From CAVZZG01 sp963779685 (lineage in GTDB: Bacteria; Actinomycetota; Thermoleophilia; Gaiellales; F1-60-MAGs149), in contig CAVZZG010000001.1 in the NCBI GenBank assembly GCA_963779685.1, positions 620,001-684,000 of the forward strand: a stretch of DNA of 64,000 nt, read 5' to 3'. How positions within the stretch are numbered: position 1 is the first letter of the stretch; each line of letters begins with the position of its first letter. Shown piece after piece: positions 1 to 8,251 of the stretch. The translations under genes were made by a program, and so were the position numbers. The notes under the pieces are model-generated. The model saw only the letters and a program-made list of their open reading frames with translations. It had not been told where the DNA came from and ran no database searches.

Positions 1-81
1 CAGGCGGTAGGCGCTGCCCTGCATGCAGACGAGGCGGGGCGTGGTCTCGAACGTGAACCCGTTGGGAGCGATGGTCGTCAC
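1..81 (-). CDS. N-terminal fragment, possibly iron-containing alcohol dehydrogenase (partial)
   Basis: Only the first 27 codons are inside the window; the gene runs off the left edge. It starts with GTG, and this codon overlaps the TGA of the acyl-CoA ligase upstream (GTGA overlap), so translation is probably coupled. The visible peptide has the pattern FTFETTPRLVCMQGSAYRL, which resembles the F-x-T-x-x-R-(I/L)-V-x-x-x-G-S start of iron-containing alcohol dehydrogenases. That match is weak and the family call is a guess. It would be the last visible gene of the minus-strand operon that begins at the hydrolase at 4386. Confidence 0.35.
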   Translation of the reverse strand, partial: MTTIAPNGFTFETTPRLVCMQGSAYRL

Positions 82-1592
82 GCCGTCGCCTCCTTCCTCG
101 CGGCTTCTGCGGCCATCTCGCGCAGCTGGGTCTTGAGGACCTTGCCCATGGTGTTTCGTGGCAGCTCGGGGACGACGTGGACGCGCTTTGGGACCTTGTA
201 GTTGGCGAGTCGCGACTTGCACCACCCGACGACCTGCGACGGCGTGGGCGGCGTCTCGCCGTCGGCGGGGACGACGAAGGCGGTGACCGCTTCGCCGAAG
301 TCGGGGTGGGGCATCGCGACGACGGCCGACTCGCGGACCGCGCCGAGCTCGTCGATGGCGGCTTCGACCTCGGCCGGGTAGACGTTGTAGCCGCCGCTGA
401 TGATCAGGTCGGTCTCGCGGCCGGTGATGGTGACGTAGCCGTCGGGATCCTGGCGGCCGAGGTCGCCGGTGCGGAAGAAGCCGTCGCGGGTGGAGGCCTC
501 GCGGCTGGCGTCGGGCAGGTTCCAGTAGCCGTTGAACAGGCCCGGACCGCGGACCTGGATCATGCCCGCGGATCCGGCCGGGACCGGGTTGTCGTCCGCG
601 TCGGCGATGCGGAGCTCGACGCCCGGTAGCGGTGGCCCGACGGAGCCGGGCCGGCGCTCGCCGTCGAGCGGGTTCGCGCACAGGATCATGGTCTCGGTCG
701 CGCCGTAGCGCTCGACGATCTCGTGCCCTGTCCTGGTGGCGAACGCGCGCTGGTCGGCGGCAGTGAGCGGCGCTGAGCCCGAGGTGAAGAGCCGCACGCC
801 GCCGCAGGCTGCACGTGTCAGGCGCTCGTCGGCCAGGAGCCGGTGGTAGTAGGTGGGGACGCCCATGAAGACGGTGGCGCGGGGCAGGGCGTCGATGACC
901 GCGGCGGCATCGAACCGCTCCTGGAACAGCAGTCGCGCGCCGGCGGTGAGCGCGACGTTCGAGGAGACGAACAGGCCGTGGCCGTGGAAGAGCGGCAGTG
1001 TGTGGAGGAGGATGTCGGCGGTGTCGAACTCCCACTGATCGGCGAGGGTGACGGCGCAGTAGGACATCGCCCGGTGGCTCAGCATCGCGCCCTTCGGTCG
1101 GCCCGTCGTGCCGGAGGTGTAGAGCAGTGCCGCGGTGTCGTCGCCGAGGCGCGGTTCAACCGGCGCGTGGTCGTCGGCGTCGGCCGCGAGTTCGCCGAGC
1201 GACCCGCCGCCGTCGTGATCGAGCGTCAGCGCGAACGGGTGGAGGGCCGGGTCGAGTGCGTCCCGGCCGACGAACACCCGCGGCCTTCCGTCGGTGATGA
1301 GGTGGGCGAGTTCCGCGGGTCGGTAGGCTGTGTTTGCGGGCAGGAACACGAACCCGGCGTGAAGGCACGCCAGGTAGAGCGCGAGGGCGTGCGGGGACTT
1401 GTCGACCTGCACCGCGACCCGGTCGCCCGGCGTGCAGCCGGCGGTTCGGAGGGCGTTGGCGTACCGGGCGGACTTGGCGGCGAGCCAGGCGCGGGAGAGC
1501 AGCGTGCCGTCGGCCGTCTCGATGCACGTGGCCGTCGGGTCGTGGTCGACCGTCCGCCCGAACAGGTGGAAGAAGTTGGCGTCGTCGGGCAT
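78..1592 (-). CDS. AMP-dependent acyl-CoA ligase, malonyl-CoA synthetase (MatB)-like
   Basis: 504-residue member of the ANL superfamily, which activates a carboxylic acid as acyl-adenylate and transfers it to CoA. The P-loop YTSGTTGRPKG is at about residues 158-168. Further on come the ERYGATET adenine-binding motif, the GYWNL..TGDLG hinge region, GGYNVYPAEVE, and the C-terminal catalytic lysine in NTMGKVLK. The N-terminal stretch GDRVAVQVDKSPHALALYLACLHAG with TAYRPAEL is typical of MatB-type malonyl-CoA synthetases. The ATG overlaps the stop of the preceding gene by one base (TGATG). The neighbouring malonate-decarboxylase-like carboxyltransferase supports malonate or another small dicarboxylate as substrate, but substrate specificity is inferred. 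Confidence 0.8.
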   Translation of the reverse strand: MPDDANFFHLFGRTVDHDPTATCIETADGTLLSRAWLAAKSARYANALRTAGCTPGDRVAVQVDKSPHALALYLACLHAGFVFLPANTAYRPAELAHLITDGRPRVFVGRDALDPALHPFALTLDHDGGGSLGELAADADDHAPVEPRLGDDTAALLYTSGTTGRPKGAMLSHRAMSYCAVTLADQWEFDTADILLHTLPLFHGHGLFVSSNVALTAGARLLFQERFDAAAVIDALPRATVFMGVPTYYHRLLADERLTRAACGGVRLFTSGSAPLTAADQRAFATRTGHEIVERYGATETMILCANPLDGERRPGSVGPPLPGVELRIADADDNPVPAGSAGMIQVRGPGLFNGYWNLPDASREASTRDGFFRTGDLGRQDPDGYVTITGRETDLIISGGYNVYPAEVEAAIDELGAVRESAVVAMPHPDFGEAVTAFVVPADGETPPTPSQVVGWCKSRLANYKVPKRVHVVPELPRNTMGKVLKTQLREMAAEAARKEATA

Positions 1593-2752
1593 CAGGCTCG
1601 TCCGGGGCTTCCGAGGGTGGACGCGGCGTCGACAGCGCCGGTTTGGAGGGCCTCCTCCAGGCCGCCTTCGTCGTCGCGCTGTGGCTTCTCGAGCGCCTGC
1701 ATCGCAGCCGGGGGCAGGACCAGGAGTCGTGCGTCGGGCGCCATCGCGACGGAGGTCGCGCCGCTTCCGAGGGCGCCCTGGATCCCGCCGCCGCCGACCC
1801 CGTCGACGACGATGTCGATGCGGTCGCCGGCGCGGGCGAGCGCGCGGACCGTGAGTGCGAGGTGGGCGAGGTACTCCGAGAGGACGAGCCGCTCCTCGTC
1901 CGGTGTCGAGCGGTGTCCGGGCGTGTCGACCACCACCGTCGTCCGCCTCGGCGGCTCAGCGTGCAGCAGTGCCGTCGCGACGGCGAGCGCCTCCCGCGCG
2001 CCTGCACCCTCTGGGGCGGAGAGCGCCAACATTCCGCCGCACGGCCTCGTCGACGCTGCCATCTCTCCGAGCCGTCGGGTGAGCGCCTCGCCGGCGCAGG
2101 TGAGGGCGTGTGCCGTGACGCTGGGAGGGGCGGGTGAGCGCAGCCATTCGCGGACGGCGTCCGCGAGCGCGTGCCGCTCGGGGCTGACGAGTTGGAATCC
2201 TGCGGACGCGGCCGCCCGCGCGGTACCGCCGAGCAGCGCCTCGACCGCGGCAGCGTCGCTCGCGTCGAATCGATCGGCGCCGACGCTGCGAGTGATCAGC
2301 TTGGGTCCGCTCATGCCGAAGAGGCTTCCTGCGTGGATCAGCCGTCGCTCGCAGAGCGCGGCCAGAATGCTCGCGCCGCCGAAGGCGCAGCGGAGCACGA
2401 CGGCGAGCATGCGGGTGCCGTCGAGTCGCGCGTCCTCGGCTTCCCGCAGCACCCGCCGCAGCGACGCGATGCCGACCGTCCCGTCCGTCACGCGGATCCC
2501 GCTCGTCTCCATCAGCAGGACGATCGGCCACTGGTTCGAGCGTGCCGTCCGGAGCGTCCGCACGAGCTGGTCGGCCTCCTGCGGCCCGATCGAGCCCTGC
2601 TGCGCGTGGTAGTCGAACCGGACGACGACGACCGGGCGGCCTTGGACGATGAGCGTGGCGGCCGCCAGGCTGCCCGGCCCGGTAGGCAGCGCCTCCGCGA
2701 CGGTGGGCGGCGCTTCGAGGGCGTCCATCACGTCGACGGCGGTCGGGTCCAT
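1592..2752 (-). CDS. Fused malonate decarboxylase beta/gamma-like (MdcD-MdcE) carboxyltransferase
   Basis: 386 residues when started at the ATG at 2752, eight bases after the upstream SDR stop; a GTG slightly upstream is possible. The first half looks like MdcD: the stretch GSIGPQEADQLVRTLR, then ETSGIRVTDGTVGIASLRRV, then the crotonase-fold loop FGGASILAALCERR and FGMSGPKLI. The second half resembles MdcE (HRSTPDEE, VDGVGGGGIQGALGSGA, an acyl-CoA-carboxylase-type fold). In biotin-independent malonate decarboxylase these two subunits decarboxylate malonyl-ACP; in most bacteria they are separate proteins. Genes for MdcA, MdcC and MdcG are not visible here, so the role may differ. Its stop overlaps the ligase start. 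Confidence 0.55.
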   Translation of the reverse strand: MDPTAVDVMDALEAPPTVAEALPTGPGSLAAATLIVQGRPVVVVRFDYHAQQGSIGPQEADQLVRTLRTARSNQWPIVLLMETSGIRVTDGTVGIASLRRVLREAEDARLDGTRMLAVVLRCAFGGASILAALCERRLIHAGSLFGMSGPKLITRSVGADRFDASDAAAVEALLGGTARAAASAGFQLVSPERHALADAVREWLRSPAPPSVTAHALTCAGEALTRRLGEMAASTRPCGGMLALSAPEGAGAREALAVATALLHAEPPRRTTVVVDTPGHRSTPDEERLVLSEYLAHLALTVRALARAGDRIDIVVDGVGGGGIQGALGSGATSVAMAPDARLLVLPPAAMQALEKPQRDDEGGLEEALQTGAVDAASTLGSPGRA

Positions 2753-2760
2753 CAGTTCGA

Positions 2761-3531
2761 TCAGGCCCACATCGCGCCGGCGTCGGCGTCGATCACGACG
2801 CCGCTGAGGTACGACGCGCGTGGCGAGGCGACGAACGCGACGAGGTCTCCGATCTCTTCCGGCGAGGCCGCCCGTCCGAACGGCAGGTGCGCGAGCATCT
2901 CCTGCCAGCGGCTCTCGTCGCCGAACCGCTCCACCGCGCGCCCCTTCGAGACGGACACGAGCCGGTCGGTCTGGGTCGCGCCCGGGTTGACGCCGACGAT
3001 GCGAACGCCCCAGCTCGGCGACTTGCCGCCCGTGGCGCGCGTGAACGCCATCAGTGCGGAGTTCGCCATCGAGCCGGAGATGTAGTCGTAGCGGGGGGCC
3101 GCACCGGCATAACCGATGACGTTGACGATCACGCCCGAGCCGCGCTCCCGCATGGCTGGCAGGCAGCGGCGGCAGACTTCCAGGTAGCCGAACAGCTTGA
3201 GGTCCCATGCCTGTCGCCAGGTGGCGTCGTCGACGGCCTCGAGCCCGCCGCCGGGGATCGCGCCCGCGTTGTTCACGACGATGTCGACGGTGGCGAGCTC
3301 CGCTCCGACTGCAGCGAGCCCGTCGGCGGTCGCGAGGTCGGCCGCGGTGCCGCGAACGGCGCCAGGATACTGCTCGCCGAGGCGGGCGACGGCGGCGTCG
3401 AGCGTCGAGGAGGGTCTGCTCACGAGCGTCACCGACGCGCCCTCTGCCAGGAAGGCCTCGGCGCAGGCCAGGCCGATGCCGCGCGAGGCGCCGGTCACGA
3501 CGACCGTCTTGTCGTTGAGCTTCAGGTCCAT
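2761..3531 (-). CDS. Short-chain dehydrogenase/reductase (degenerate catalytic motif)
   Basis: 256-residue SDR. The Rossmann motif TGASRGIG follows VVVTG near residue 10, and NNAG is present near residue 85, so NAD(P) binding looks intact. The usual active-site Y-x-x-x-K is replaced by YISGSMANSALMAF: the tyrosine is there but the lysine is not in the normal place. I know a subgroup of SDRs with YI(A/S)GS..N-ALMAFTRA, so this is probably a family trait and not damage. The start ATG lies two bases after the hydrolase stop and the stop is eight bases before the next gene, so it sits inside the operon. Confidence 0.8.
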   Translation of the reverse strand: MDLKLNDKTVVVTGASRGIGLACAEAFLAEGASVTLVSRPSSTLDAAVARLGEQYPGAVRGTAADLATADGLAAVGAELATVDIVVNNAGAIPGGGLEAVDDATWRQAWDLKLFGYLEVCRRCLPAMRERGSGVIVNVIGYAGAAPRYDYISGSMANSALMAFTRATGGKSPSWGVRIVGVNPGATQTDRLVSVSKGRAVERFGDESRWQEMLAHLPFGRAASPEEIGDLVAFVASPRASYLSGVVIDADAGAMWA

Positions 3532-3533
3532 CG

Positions 3534-4386
3534 TCAGTCCTCGCGTACGTGGTCGATATCGGCGAGGAAGTCCGCGACGACGCGGTTGAAGGCGTCCGGC
3601 TCCTCGAGGTTCACGGAGTGGGTCGTGCGGGGCAGCAGGCACAGCCGCGCGTCGGGGATCGTCTGCTTCAGGAACAGCCCTGCCGTGACGCACGGCCCGT
3701 CGTCGTCGCCCGCGATCACGAGCGTCGGCGCGGCCAGGGCCGCCAGCTGCGGCTCGAGGTCCTGGAGCGTCGCTCGCTTGAGCTGGTAGCCGCGGATGGT
3801 CAGGACCGTGCCGAGCTGGGAGTGCTCGGCGATCTGGCGGTTGAAGGCGGCGAAGGCTCGCGGGTTCTTCTCGCCGAAGCGCCGCCGGGTCGGGCCGTGC
3901 AGGTACTCCGCCGCGCCGGCCTCGAGCCCGAGCCGCTCGATACGGTCGGCGAGCGTCGGCGCTGCCGGAGAGGAACGCGTCGCGCGTTGCCGGGTCGGAG
4001 CCGTGGCCGGTGCCGGCAACGACGACCGACAGCACCATCTCGGGATGGGCGATGGCGAAGTTGAGCGCCGCGTAGCCACCCATCGAGAGTCCGACGATGT
4101 GCGCCTGCGGGAGGCCGAGGTGTCGCATCACGGCGGCGACGTCACCGACGGCATGCGACTGGCTGTACCGGTCCGGGTCGGCGGGGACGTCCGAGGGCGG
4201 GTAGCCGCGGGCGTTGTAGGCGACGCAGCGGTGGTGACGGGCGAAGAACTGGACCTGCGTCTCCCAGCTGCGCAGGTCGGCGGCGAGCTCGTGCAGGAAG
4301 ACGATCGGCGTGCCGGACCCCGTCGACTCGACGTACAGCCGAACCCCGTCGGCGTCGGCGTAGCTCGTGGTGAACGGCTCGTCCAT
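3534..4386 (-). CDS. Alpha/beta hydrolase (one frameshift)
   Basis: First gene of the minus-strand operon. The N-terminal part has the oxyanion region IVFLHELAADLRSW and the nucleophile elbow GLSMGG. The C-terminal part has APTLVIAGDDDGP (acid region) and TTHSVNLEEPDAF (histidine). It resembles 3-oxoadipate enol-lactonase/haloperoxidase-type hydrolases. The two parts are in different frames: around 3960-3970 the sequence needs one base removed (GCC[G]ACG on the coding strand) to join LSGSA to TLADRIERL. With that correction the protein is about 283 residues, normal for the family. The promoter upstream appears to place transcription start at or next to the ATG. Confidence 0.75.
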
Positions 4387-4460
4387 GGCGGGCCCAGTCT
4401 AGGCCGCCGATTGATCGCACGAAAATATGGAGTGGTGATGATCCGCTAAGGAGAACTTAT
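4387..4460 (-). promoter_or_regulatory. Promoter of the hydrolase operon, twin of the promoter at 5457-5501
   Basis: Reading the minus strand: CATATTTTCG (4429-4420), 17 bases, then CTAGACT (4402-4396). TAGACT fits a -10 hexamer (TAnnnT). Only 9 bases separate it from the ATG at 4386, so the transcript is probably leaderless or nearly so. Further upstream, partly inside the end of the LysR gene, is ATAAG-TTCTC-CTTAG (4460-4446), whose TAAG-N5-CTTA core is an inverted repeat and a candidate LysR-type half-site pair. The same CATATTTTCG-N17-CTAGACT arrangement precedes the divergent SDR gene at 5502. Confidence 0.6.
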
Positions 4461-5403
4461 CGGTCGTGGTTCGCCCGCACGACCCGTTCCACTCCCGGCC
4501 AGGCGTCCGTGGCGGTGGTGAGGTCGTCGACGACGTCCAGCAGACTCTGCCGCGCCACCTCGGTGGCGCGGCTGAGCGGCACGGTGTCCGAGACGCATAG
4601 TGCGAGTTCGCGCCGCAAGCCGGTGCCGGCGGATCGGGAAGCGCGTCGAGCGCCCCGCGGCGGACCTCGTCGTTGACGGCCGCCCAGGGCAGGATCGTCC
4701 AGCCCAGGTCGGCCGCGACGAGGCGGACGAGCATGTCGGTCGCGCTCACCTCCGCGACCAGCCGGTATCCGAGGCGGGCGTCCATGAAGGCCGTGTCGAT
4801 GCGCTGGCGGATCGTGCTCGGCCGGCTCGGCAGGATCAGGGGATGGTCGGCGACCTCCCGCAGGCTGACCGACGGGCGGGTCGCGGCCGAGCCGTGCGGG
4901 GCGATGACGTAGAGGTCCTCGAGCAGCAGCGGGGTGATGCTCGTTCCGCGACTGGCGGGCGCGTCGACGACGATCGCGATGTCCACCCTGCCGGCGGCGA
5001 CGAGCGAGAGGAGCTCGGCACTGGGCCGTTCGACGATCTCGAGCAGGATGCGGTCGTAGGTCGCGAGGCGGCGCAGAAGCGGCACCGAGACCAGCTTGCC
5101 GGTGCTCCCGGGGATGCCGATGACGACTCGCCCGCTCGGATGCTCGGTCTCGTCGCGTACGGCGTCGCGCGCGTCGTCGAGCTGCTTCAGCAGTGAGGTG
5201 GCGTAGCCGTACAGCACGTCGCCCGCCGACGTCAGGCGCACGCCGTGGCGGCCGCGGTCGAACACGCGCACGCCGAGCTCCGCCTCGAGGTTCGCGATCT
5301 GCTGGGTCAGCGCCGGCTGCGCGACGTGCAGCGACTCGGCGGCGCGGGTCATGTTCCCGGCGTCGGCGATGTGCGCGAAGTACCGCAGCTGCTTGAAGTC
5401 CAC
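4457..5403 (-). CDS. LysR-family transcriptional regulator (one frameshift near the C-terminus)
   Basis: The N-terminal winged helix-turn-helix MDFKQLRYFAHIADAGNMTRAAESLHVAQPALTQQIANLE is textbook LysR, followed by a substrate-binding domain (GRVVIGIPGSTGK, DIAIVVDAP, LILPSRPS). Around 4620-4640 the frame changes. The correct continuation is LRRELALCVSDTVPLSRATEVARQSLLDVVDDL and ends at TAA at 4457, giving roughly 315 residues, a normal LysR length. The uncorrected frame would run on with an unnatural Arg/Pro/Ser-rich tail to 4399. It sits between two target-like promoters (4387-4460 and 5457-5501) and probably controls the flanking hydrolase operon and the divergent SDR operon in response to a pathway metabolite. 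Confidence 0.85.
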
Positions 5404-5501
5404 CGGTTCTCCTCCTCCGTCAGAGCTAAGAAATTTCGATCGGCGGATAAGCCTTTCATATTTTCGATCTATCGGACGGGCTCCTAGACTCCGCGGCAGT
5501 C
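5404..5501 (+). promoter_or_regulatory. Divergent LysR/SDR promoter region
   Basis: 98-bp, locally AT-rich spacer between the divergent LysR and SDR starts. On the plus strand it contains CATATTTTCG (5457-5466), 17 bases, CTAGACT (5484-5490), then 11 bases to the ATG at 5502. The core and the 17-base spacing match those of the hydrolase promoter exactly. TAGACT is a plausible -10, leaving little or no 5' UTR. GCGGATAAG lies just upstream and has a partial counterpart (GCGGATCAT) at the other promoter. LysR autoregulation from the same region is expected. Confidence 0.6.
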
Positions 5502-6292
5502 ATGAGCCTGCTGGACGACCCCTTCGACCCGACGCGCGACGCGGCCCTCGTCACCGGTGCGGGGAATGGCATCGGCCGGGCGGTCGCCCAGGCGCTCGTC
5601 GGCGAGGGCGTCCGGACGGTGTTCGCCGACCTGCACGACGGATCGCGTCGCGGCCGCCGTGGCCGCCGCCGCCCGCCCCGACCTCGCCGTCCCCTGGGTC
5701 GGCGACCTCGCCACGCGGGAAGGCTGCGATGCGCTGCTCGGGCACGCGCCGGGCCACCGTCGGCCTCGTCACGCACTTCGTCCACAGCGCGTCGCCGCCT
5801 CGGCACGAGGCCGATCACGCCCTCGCGGTGTCCGACGAGACGTGGGAGCAGATGCGGGCGGTGAACGTCGACGCGGGCTTCCACCTGTCCCGCGAGCTCG
5901 CGCGCGGGCTGATCGCTGCAGAGCAGCCCGGCTCGTTCCTCCTGCTCACGTCGCTGCACGCCGCCACGCCTCGCAACCTGCCGCACTACAGCACGTCGAA
6001 GGCGGCGATCGCGATGCTCGTGAAGGAGCTCGCGAAGACCCTGGGCCGCTACGGGATCCGCGTCAACGCGCTCGTCCCCGGCGCCATCGCCGCCGGCGGC
6101 TTCGTCGCCGACCCGTCGCTGGCGCGGCACATCCCGCTCGGCCGGCTCGGCCAGGCCGAGGACCTCGCGCCGATGGCCCTGGCAGTCCTGTCGAACCGGA
6201 TCGGCGGCTACGTCACCGGCGCCGCGATCGTCGTCGACGGCGGCCTCTCGCTCACCAACTGGTTCGATCCTCCGGACCTGGGGGACACGTGA
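5502..6292 (+). CDS. Short-chain dehydrogenase/reductase (two frameshifts)
   Basis: SDR beginning MSLLDDPFDPTRDAALVTGAGNGIGR, with the GxxxGxG cofactor motif near residue 20. Two single-base insertions split it: GAC[G]GATCGC near 5640 and GCG[C]CGGGCC near 5752. After removal it reads continuously through DLAVPWVGDLATREG, THFVHSASPP, the catalytic serine strand FLLLTSLHAATP, YSTSKAA (intact Y-x-x-x-K) and the C-terminal VTGAAIVVDGG, about 262 residues. It is the first gene of the divergent operon next to LysR and probably acts in the same pathway as the hydrolase operon. The next small gene overlaps its stop (GTGA). Confidence 0.8.
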
Positions 6293-6506
6293 CGAGCGTC
6301 GCCCCTTCCCTGCTCGACAACCCGCAAGGCGGCTACAGGGTGCTTCCCGGCGGCGCCGCCTGTGGGGGCCCGCGCTGCTCGGCCAGACCGGCGCGGCGCT
6401 GCGCAACGGCGTCCTCGTCTACCGCGCCCGCCCGCCGATCGCCGGCGGCGAGGTCGAACTCGAGGCACGCGGCGCACGCCAGAGCCTGACCGTTTCAACG
6501 TCCTGA
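6289..6506 (+). CDS. Small unrecognised protein, frameshifted
   Basis: GTG start overlapping the SDR stop. The first frame gives VTSVAPSLLDNPQGGYRVLPGG. Around 6358 the frame must shift by one base to continue with LWGPALLGQTGAALRNGVLVYRARPPIAGGEVELEARG and stop at 6504-6506. The corrected product is about 72 residues with a beta-rich look. I do not recognise it. Position and overlap suggest it is translated with the SDR. Confidence 0.35.
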
Positions 6507-6533
6507 CAACTCAATGCGAAAGGGGCGCCAGCC

Positions 6534-6932
6534 ATGGCGATCAACAAGATCAACAAGAACGTCAACAGCGTGCAGGACTACGAGGACGTCGTCGCCGTCG
6601 TCGACGGGTACGTCCAGGGCCTGAAGGTCGGTTCGAACGACCAGCTGCGAAAGAGCTTCCACGGCGACGCGATCATGTACGGCTTCGCGCCGGACGGCTC
6701 GCTCCTCGGCGGCACCATTCGCAACCTCTACGACTTCGTCGACCACTACGGCAAGGCGCCCGACATCGCGACCCGGCTCGACGTGCTCGACATGACGCCG
6801 ACGACGGCGGTCGTGAAGGTGACGATGGAGAAGGACGCCGCTGGTGGCGACTACACCGACTACCACTCCCTGATCAAGATCGACGGCGAGTGGAAGGTCG
6901 TTGCCAAGCTCTTCCACCTCTACGAGAACTAG
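6534..6932 (+). CDS. NTF2-like / lumazine-binding-type protein
   Basis: 132 residues with the NTF2-like cone fold pattern: an N-terminal helix (YEDVVAVVDGYVQGLKVGSNDQLRKSFHGDA), then IMYGFAPDGSLLGGTIRNLYDFVDHYG, and a final strand pair HSLIKIDGEWKVVAKLFHLYEN. This matches the putative lumazine-binding/SnoaL-like proteins often encoded beside SDRs in catabolic operons. Some members are small isomerases or cyclases, others only bind a ligand. The start follows a purine-rich GAAAGGGGCG stretch. Third gene of the LysR-flanked divergent operon; substrate unknown. Confidence 0.75.
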   Translation: MAINKINKNVNSVQDYEDVVAVVDGYVQGLKVGSNDQLRKSFHGDAIMYGFAPDGSLLGGTIRNLYDFVDHYGKAPDIATRLDVLDMTPTTAVVKVTMEKDAAGGDYTDYHSLIKIDGEWKVVAKLFHLYEN

Positions 6933-6968
6933 GCCGGGGAAGCGACGTTTCTGCGCATCGACGTGGAG

Positions 6969-7310
6969 CCCGCCCGATTCTCGCCCGAGCGCGCGAAATC
7001 CGGTGTGGAAGCGCGTGGAGACGAGTGACGGCTCGGGGGCCATCGTCCCTGCAAACGTGACACTTTCGTCGTCACTCACACCTATGCGTACGAGCCCGCC
7101 GCGCGGATGGTAAGGAGGGGGTCTGCGGTTCGAGTCCGCAAGAGGGCTTTCCGTGCAAATGGGCGTATTCTTGGTGCTCAGATAGGGGTTCGTGGAGCTC
7201 TTCTCTCGCCCATTCCTCGCCTGTTCGCGGGCTGAGCAGGCGTTCTGGCGGCCGTACCGGTGGTCACGAACGTCCCTGATCGTCCACGTTCGCCCACTGA
7301 CCACCTCTCT
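6969..7310 (+). repeat. tRNA-Thr 3'-half repeat, copy 1 (with extended flanks)
   Basis: The core runs from GGATGGTAAGG at 7105 to about 7164. Read as tRNA it has an anticodon loop ATGGTAA (U33, anticodon GGU, A37), 3' anticodon strand GGAGG, variable loop GGGTC, T-stem TGCGG (7124-7128), T-loop TTCGAGT (7129-7135), CCGCA (7136-7140), and acceptor strand AGAGGGC followed by T73. No D-arm or 5' acceptor strand precedes it, so this is not a functional tRNA gene. Upstream (from 6969) it aligns without gaps to copy 2. Downstream it shares ATGGGC...CTCGCCCATTCCTCGCC and CCCACTGACC with copies 2 and 4. No gene is supported between 6932 and 7481. Confidence 0.75.
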
Positions 7311-7480
7311 AGTCAAGAAGGGGTGAGCGACGGTCGGGCTTGGTAGTTTGGATCGCGATGCCGCGCCGCCCGGAAGCCGCGAGGACGCCCACGGCCACGG
7401 ATGGATCCGACACCCCGGTGGCGTCTCGTTTCCGGTCCGGCGGTGGCGCTCTCAGTCGCCTTTCCGGGTAGCTTCCTGGC

Positions 7481-7594
7481 GTGCGTGACGCCCGACGGGA
7501 CTGGACGACGACCGCTCTCCTGCTCGTGGCCGTCGTCGCTCTCCTCGCCTGGATGATCGTGACGGACGATTGGAGCGGGATCCTCGGCGGCTGA
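7481..7594 (+). CDS. Possible 37-residue single-pass membrane peptide
   Basis: A GTG-started reading frame encodes a basic N-terminus (VRDARRDWTT), one hydrophobic helix (ALLLVAVVALLAWMIV) and a short tail DDWSGILGG. The hydrophobic composition and clean stop suggest a real small membrane peptide, but the ribosome-binding site is weak and there is no family match I can name. Alternatively it is chance coding in high-GC DNA. Confidence 0.35.
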   Translation: MRDARRDWTTTALLLVAVVALLAWMIVTDDWSGILGG

Positions 7595-7771
7595 CGCGGG
7601 CTTCGCCGTTGCTGGCGGTTTCGGGCGCCGCCTTCGCGTGCGGCTCCGGGGGCCGGATCGGGAGCGTTCCGCGGTCGGTCGCTGCGGGTTGACCGTAGTT
7701 CGCCTGGGTGCGGCCCCGGATGCCGAATGGAGGTTGACGGCGTAGCCTGAGCTTTCCGAGGGACGTCGACT

Positions 7772-8215
7772 TTGATCTCAACGAGGCACCAAACACGGAT
7801 TTCGGGGGGACGCCCGCGTGCCCCGCGTCGCTGGACTGTGATCGGCGTCGTACTCGTCGTCGCGGCGTTGCTCGGTATCGGGTTGGTGCTTCGCGATCGG
7901 TCGGCGTCCGCTGAGCATCCAGAGGACGCTATGCCCTCGGGCGTTCGGACGCTGCTGGTCTTCACCGGTGGCGAGCCGAGTCCCTCGAGCGAGCCGACGA
8001 TGTTGCGGGTGCAGGTCGTCGGCGGAGTACTCGCGGGAGGCACCGCCACCGTGCTGTCCGACGAGGAGTGTGAGCCAGACGTCGCCGGTATCTCGCATTG
8101 TCTCAACCGCCTGCGGCTGGCCAACGGCAGCGAGGTCGTCGTACGCCATCCGCACGACATGATGAAGATCCCGTGCCTTGAACCGGGCGAGCACGTCCAG
8201 TTGGTCGCGGCATGA
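7772..8215 (+). CDS. Membrane-anchored exported protein of unknown function
   Basis: 147 residues from a TTG start; an internal GTG close to the membrane segment is an alternative. A basic segment (GGRPRAPRRW) precedes one transmembrane helix (VIGVVLVVAALLGIGLVL), and the rest is extracytoplasmic. The outer part has two cysteines (ECEPD, IPCLEPGE) and a third near SHCLNRL. The final piece VVVRHPHDMMKIPCLEPGEHVQLVAA, with its His/Met content, would fit metal contact, and the gene sits just before a copper cluster. That link is inference; I do not recognise the family. Confidence 0.55.
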   Translation: MISTRHQTRISGGRPRAPRRWTVIGVVLVVAALLGIGLVLRDRSASAEHPEDAMPSGVRTLLVFTGGEPSPSSEPTMLRVQVVGGVLAGGTATVLSDEECEPDVAGISHCLNRLRLANGSEVVVRHPHDMMKIPCLEPGEHVQLVAA

Positions 8216-8251
8216 ACCGGTGAAACGAGGCCGACTTGGAGGAGCACGCAG

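Noticed and set aside
843..2612. Long plus-strand open frame over the ligase and carboxyltransferase genes
   Set aside because: Arg/Gly/Ala-rich composition without domains; it is the shadow of well-supported minus-strand genes in high-GC DNA.
7101..7164. A functional tRNA gene at the GGTTCGAGTCC motif
   Set aside because: The T-arm and acceptor 3' strand are perfect, but no matching 5' acceptor (GCCCTCT), D-arm or 5' anticodon strand lies upstream in any of the five copies.
6495..7316. Minus-strand frames containing LADSNRRPPPYH, also near the other repeat copies
   Set aside because: They are the antisense of the tRNA-like T-arm region, a known source of false proteins, and not a conserved protein family.
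7359..7471. 37-codon ATG frame upstream of the small membrane peptide
   Set aside because: Low-complexity Arg/Ser/Gly composition and no ribosome-binding site; nothing supports it as a gene.
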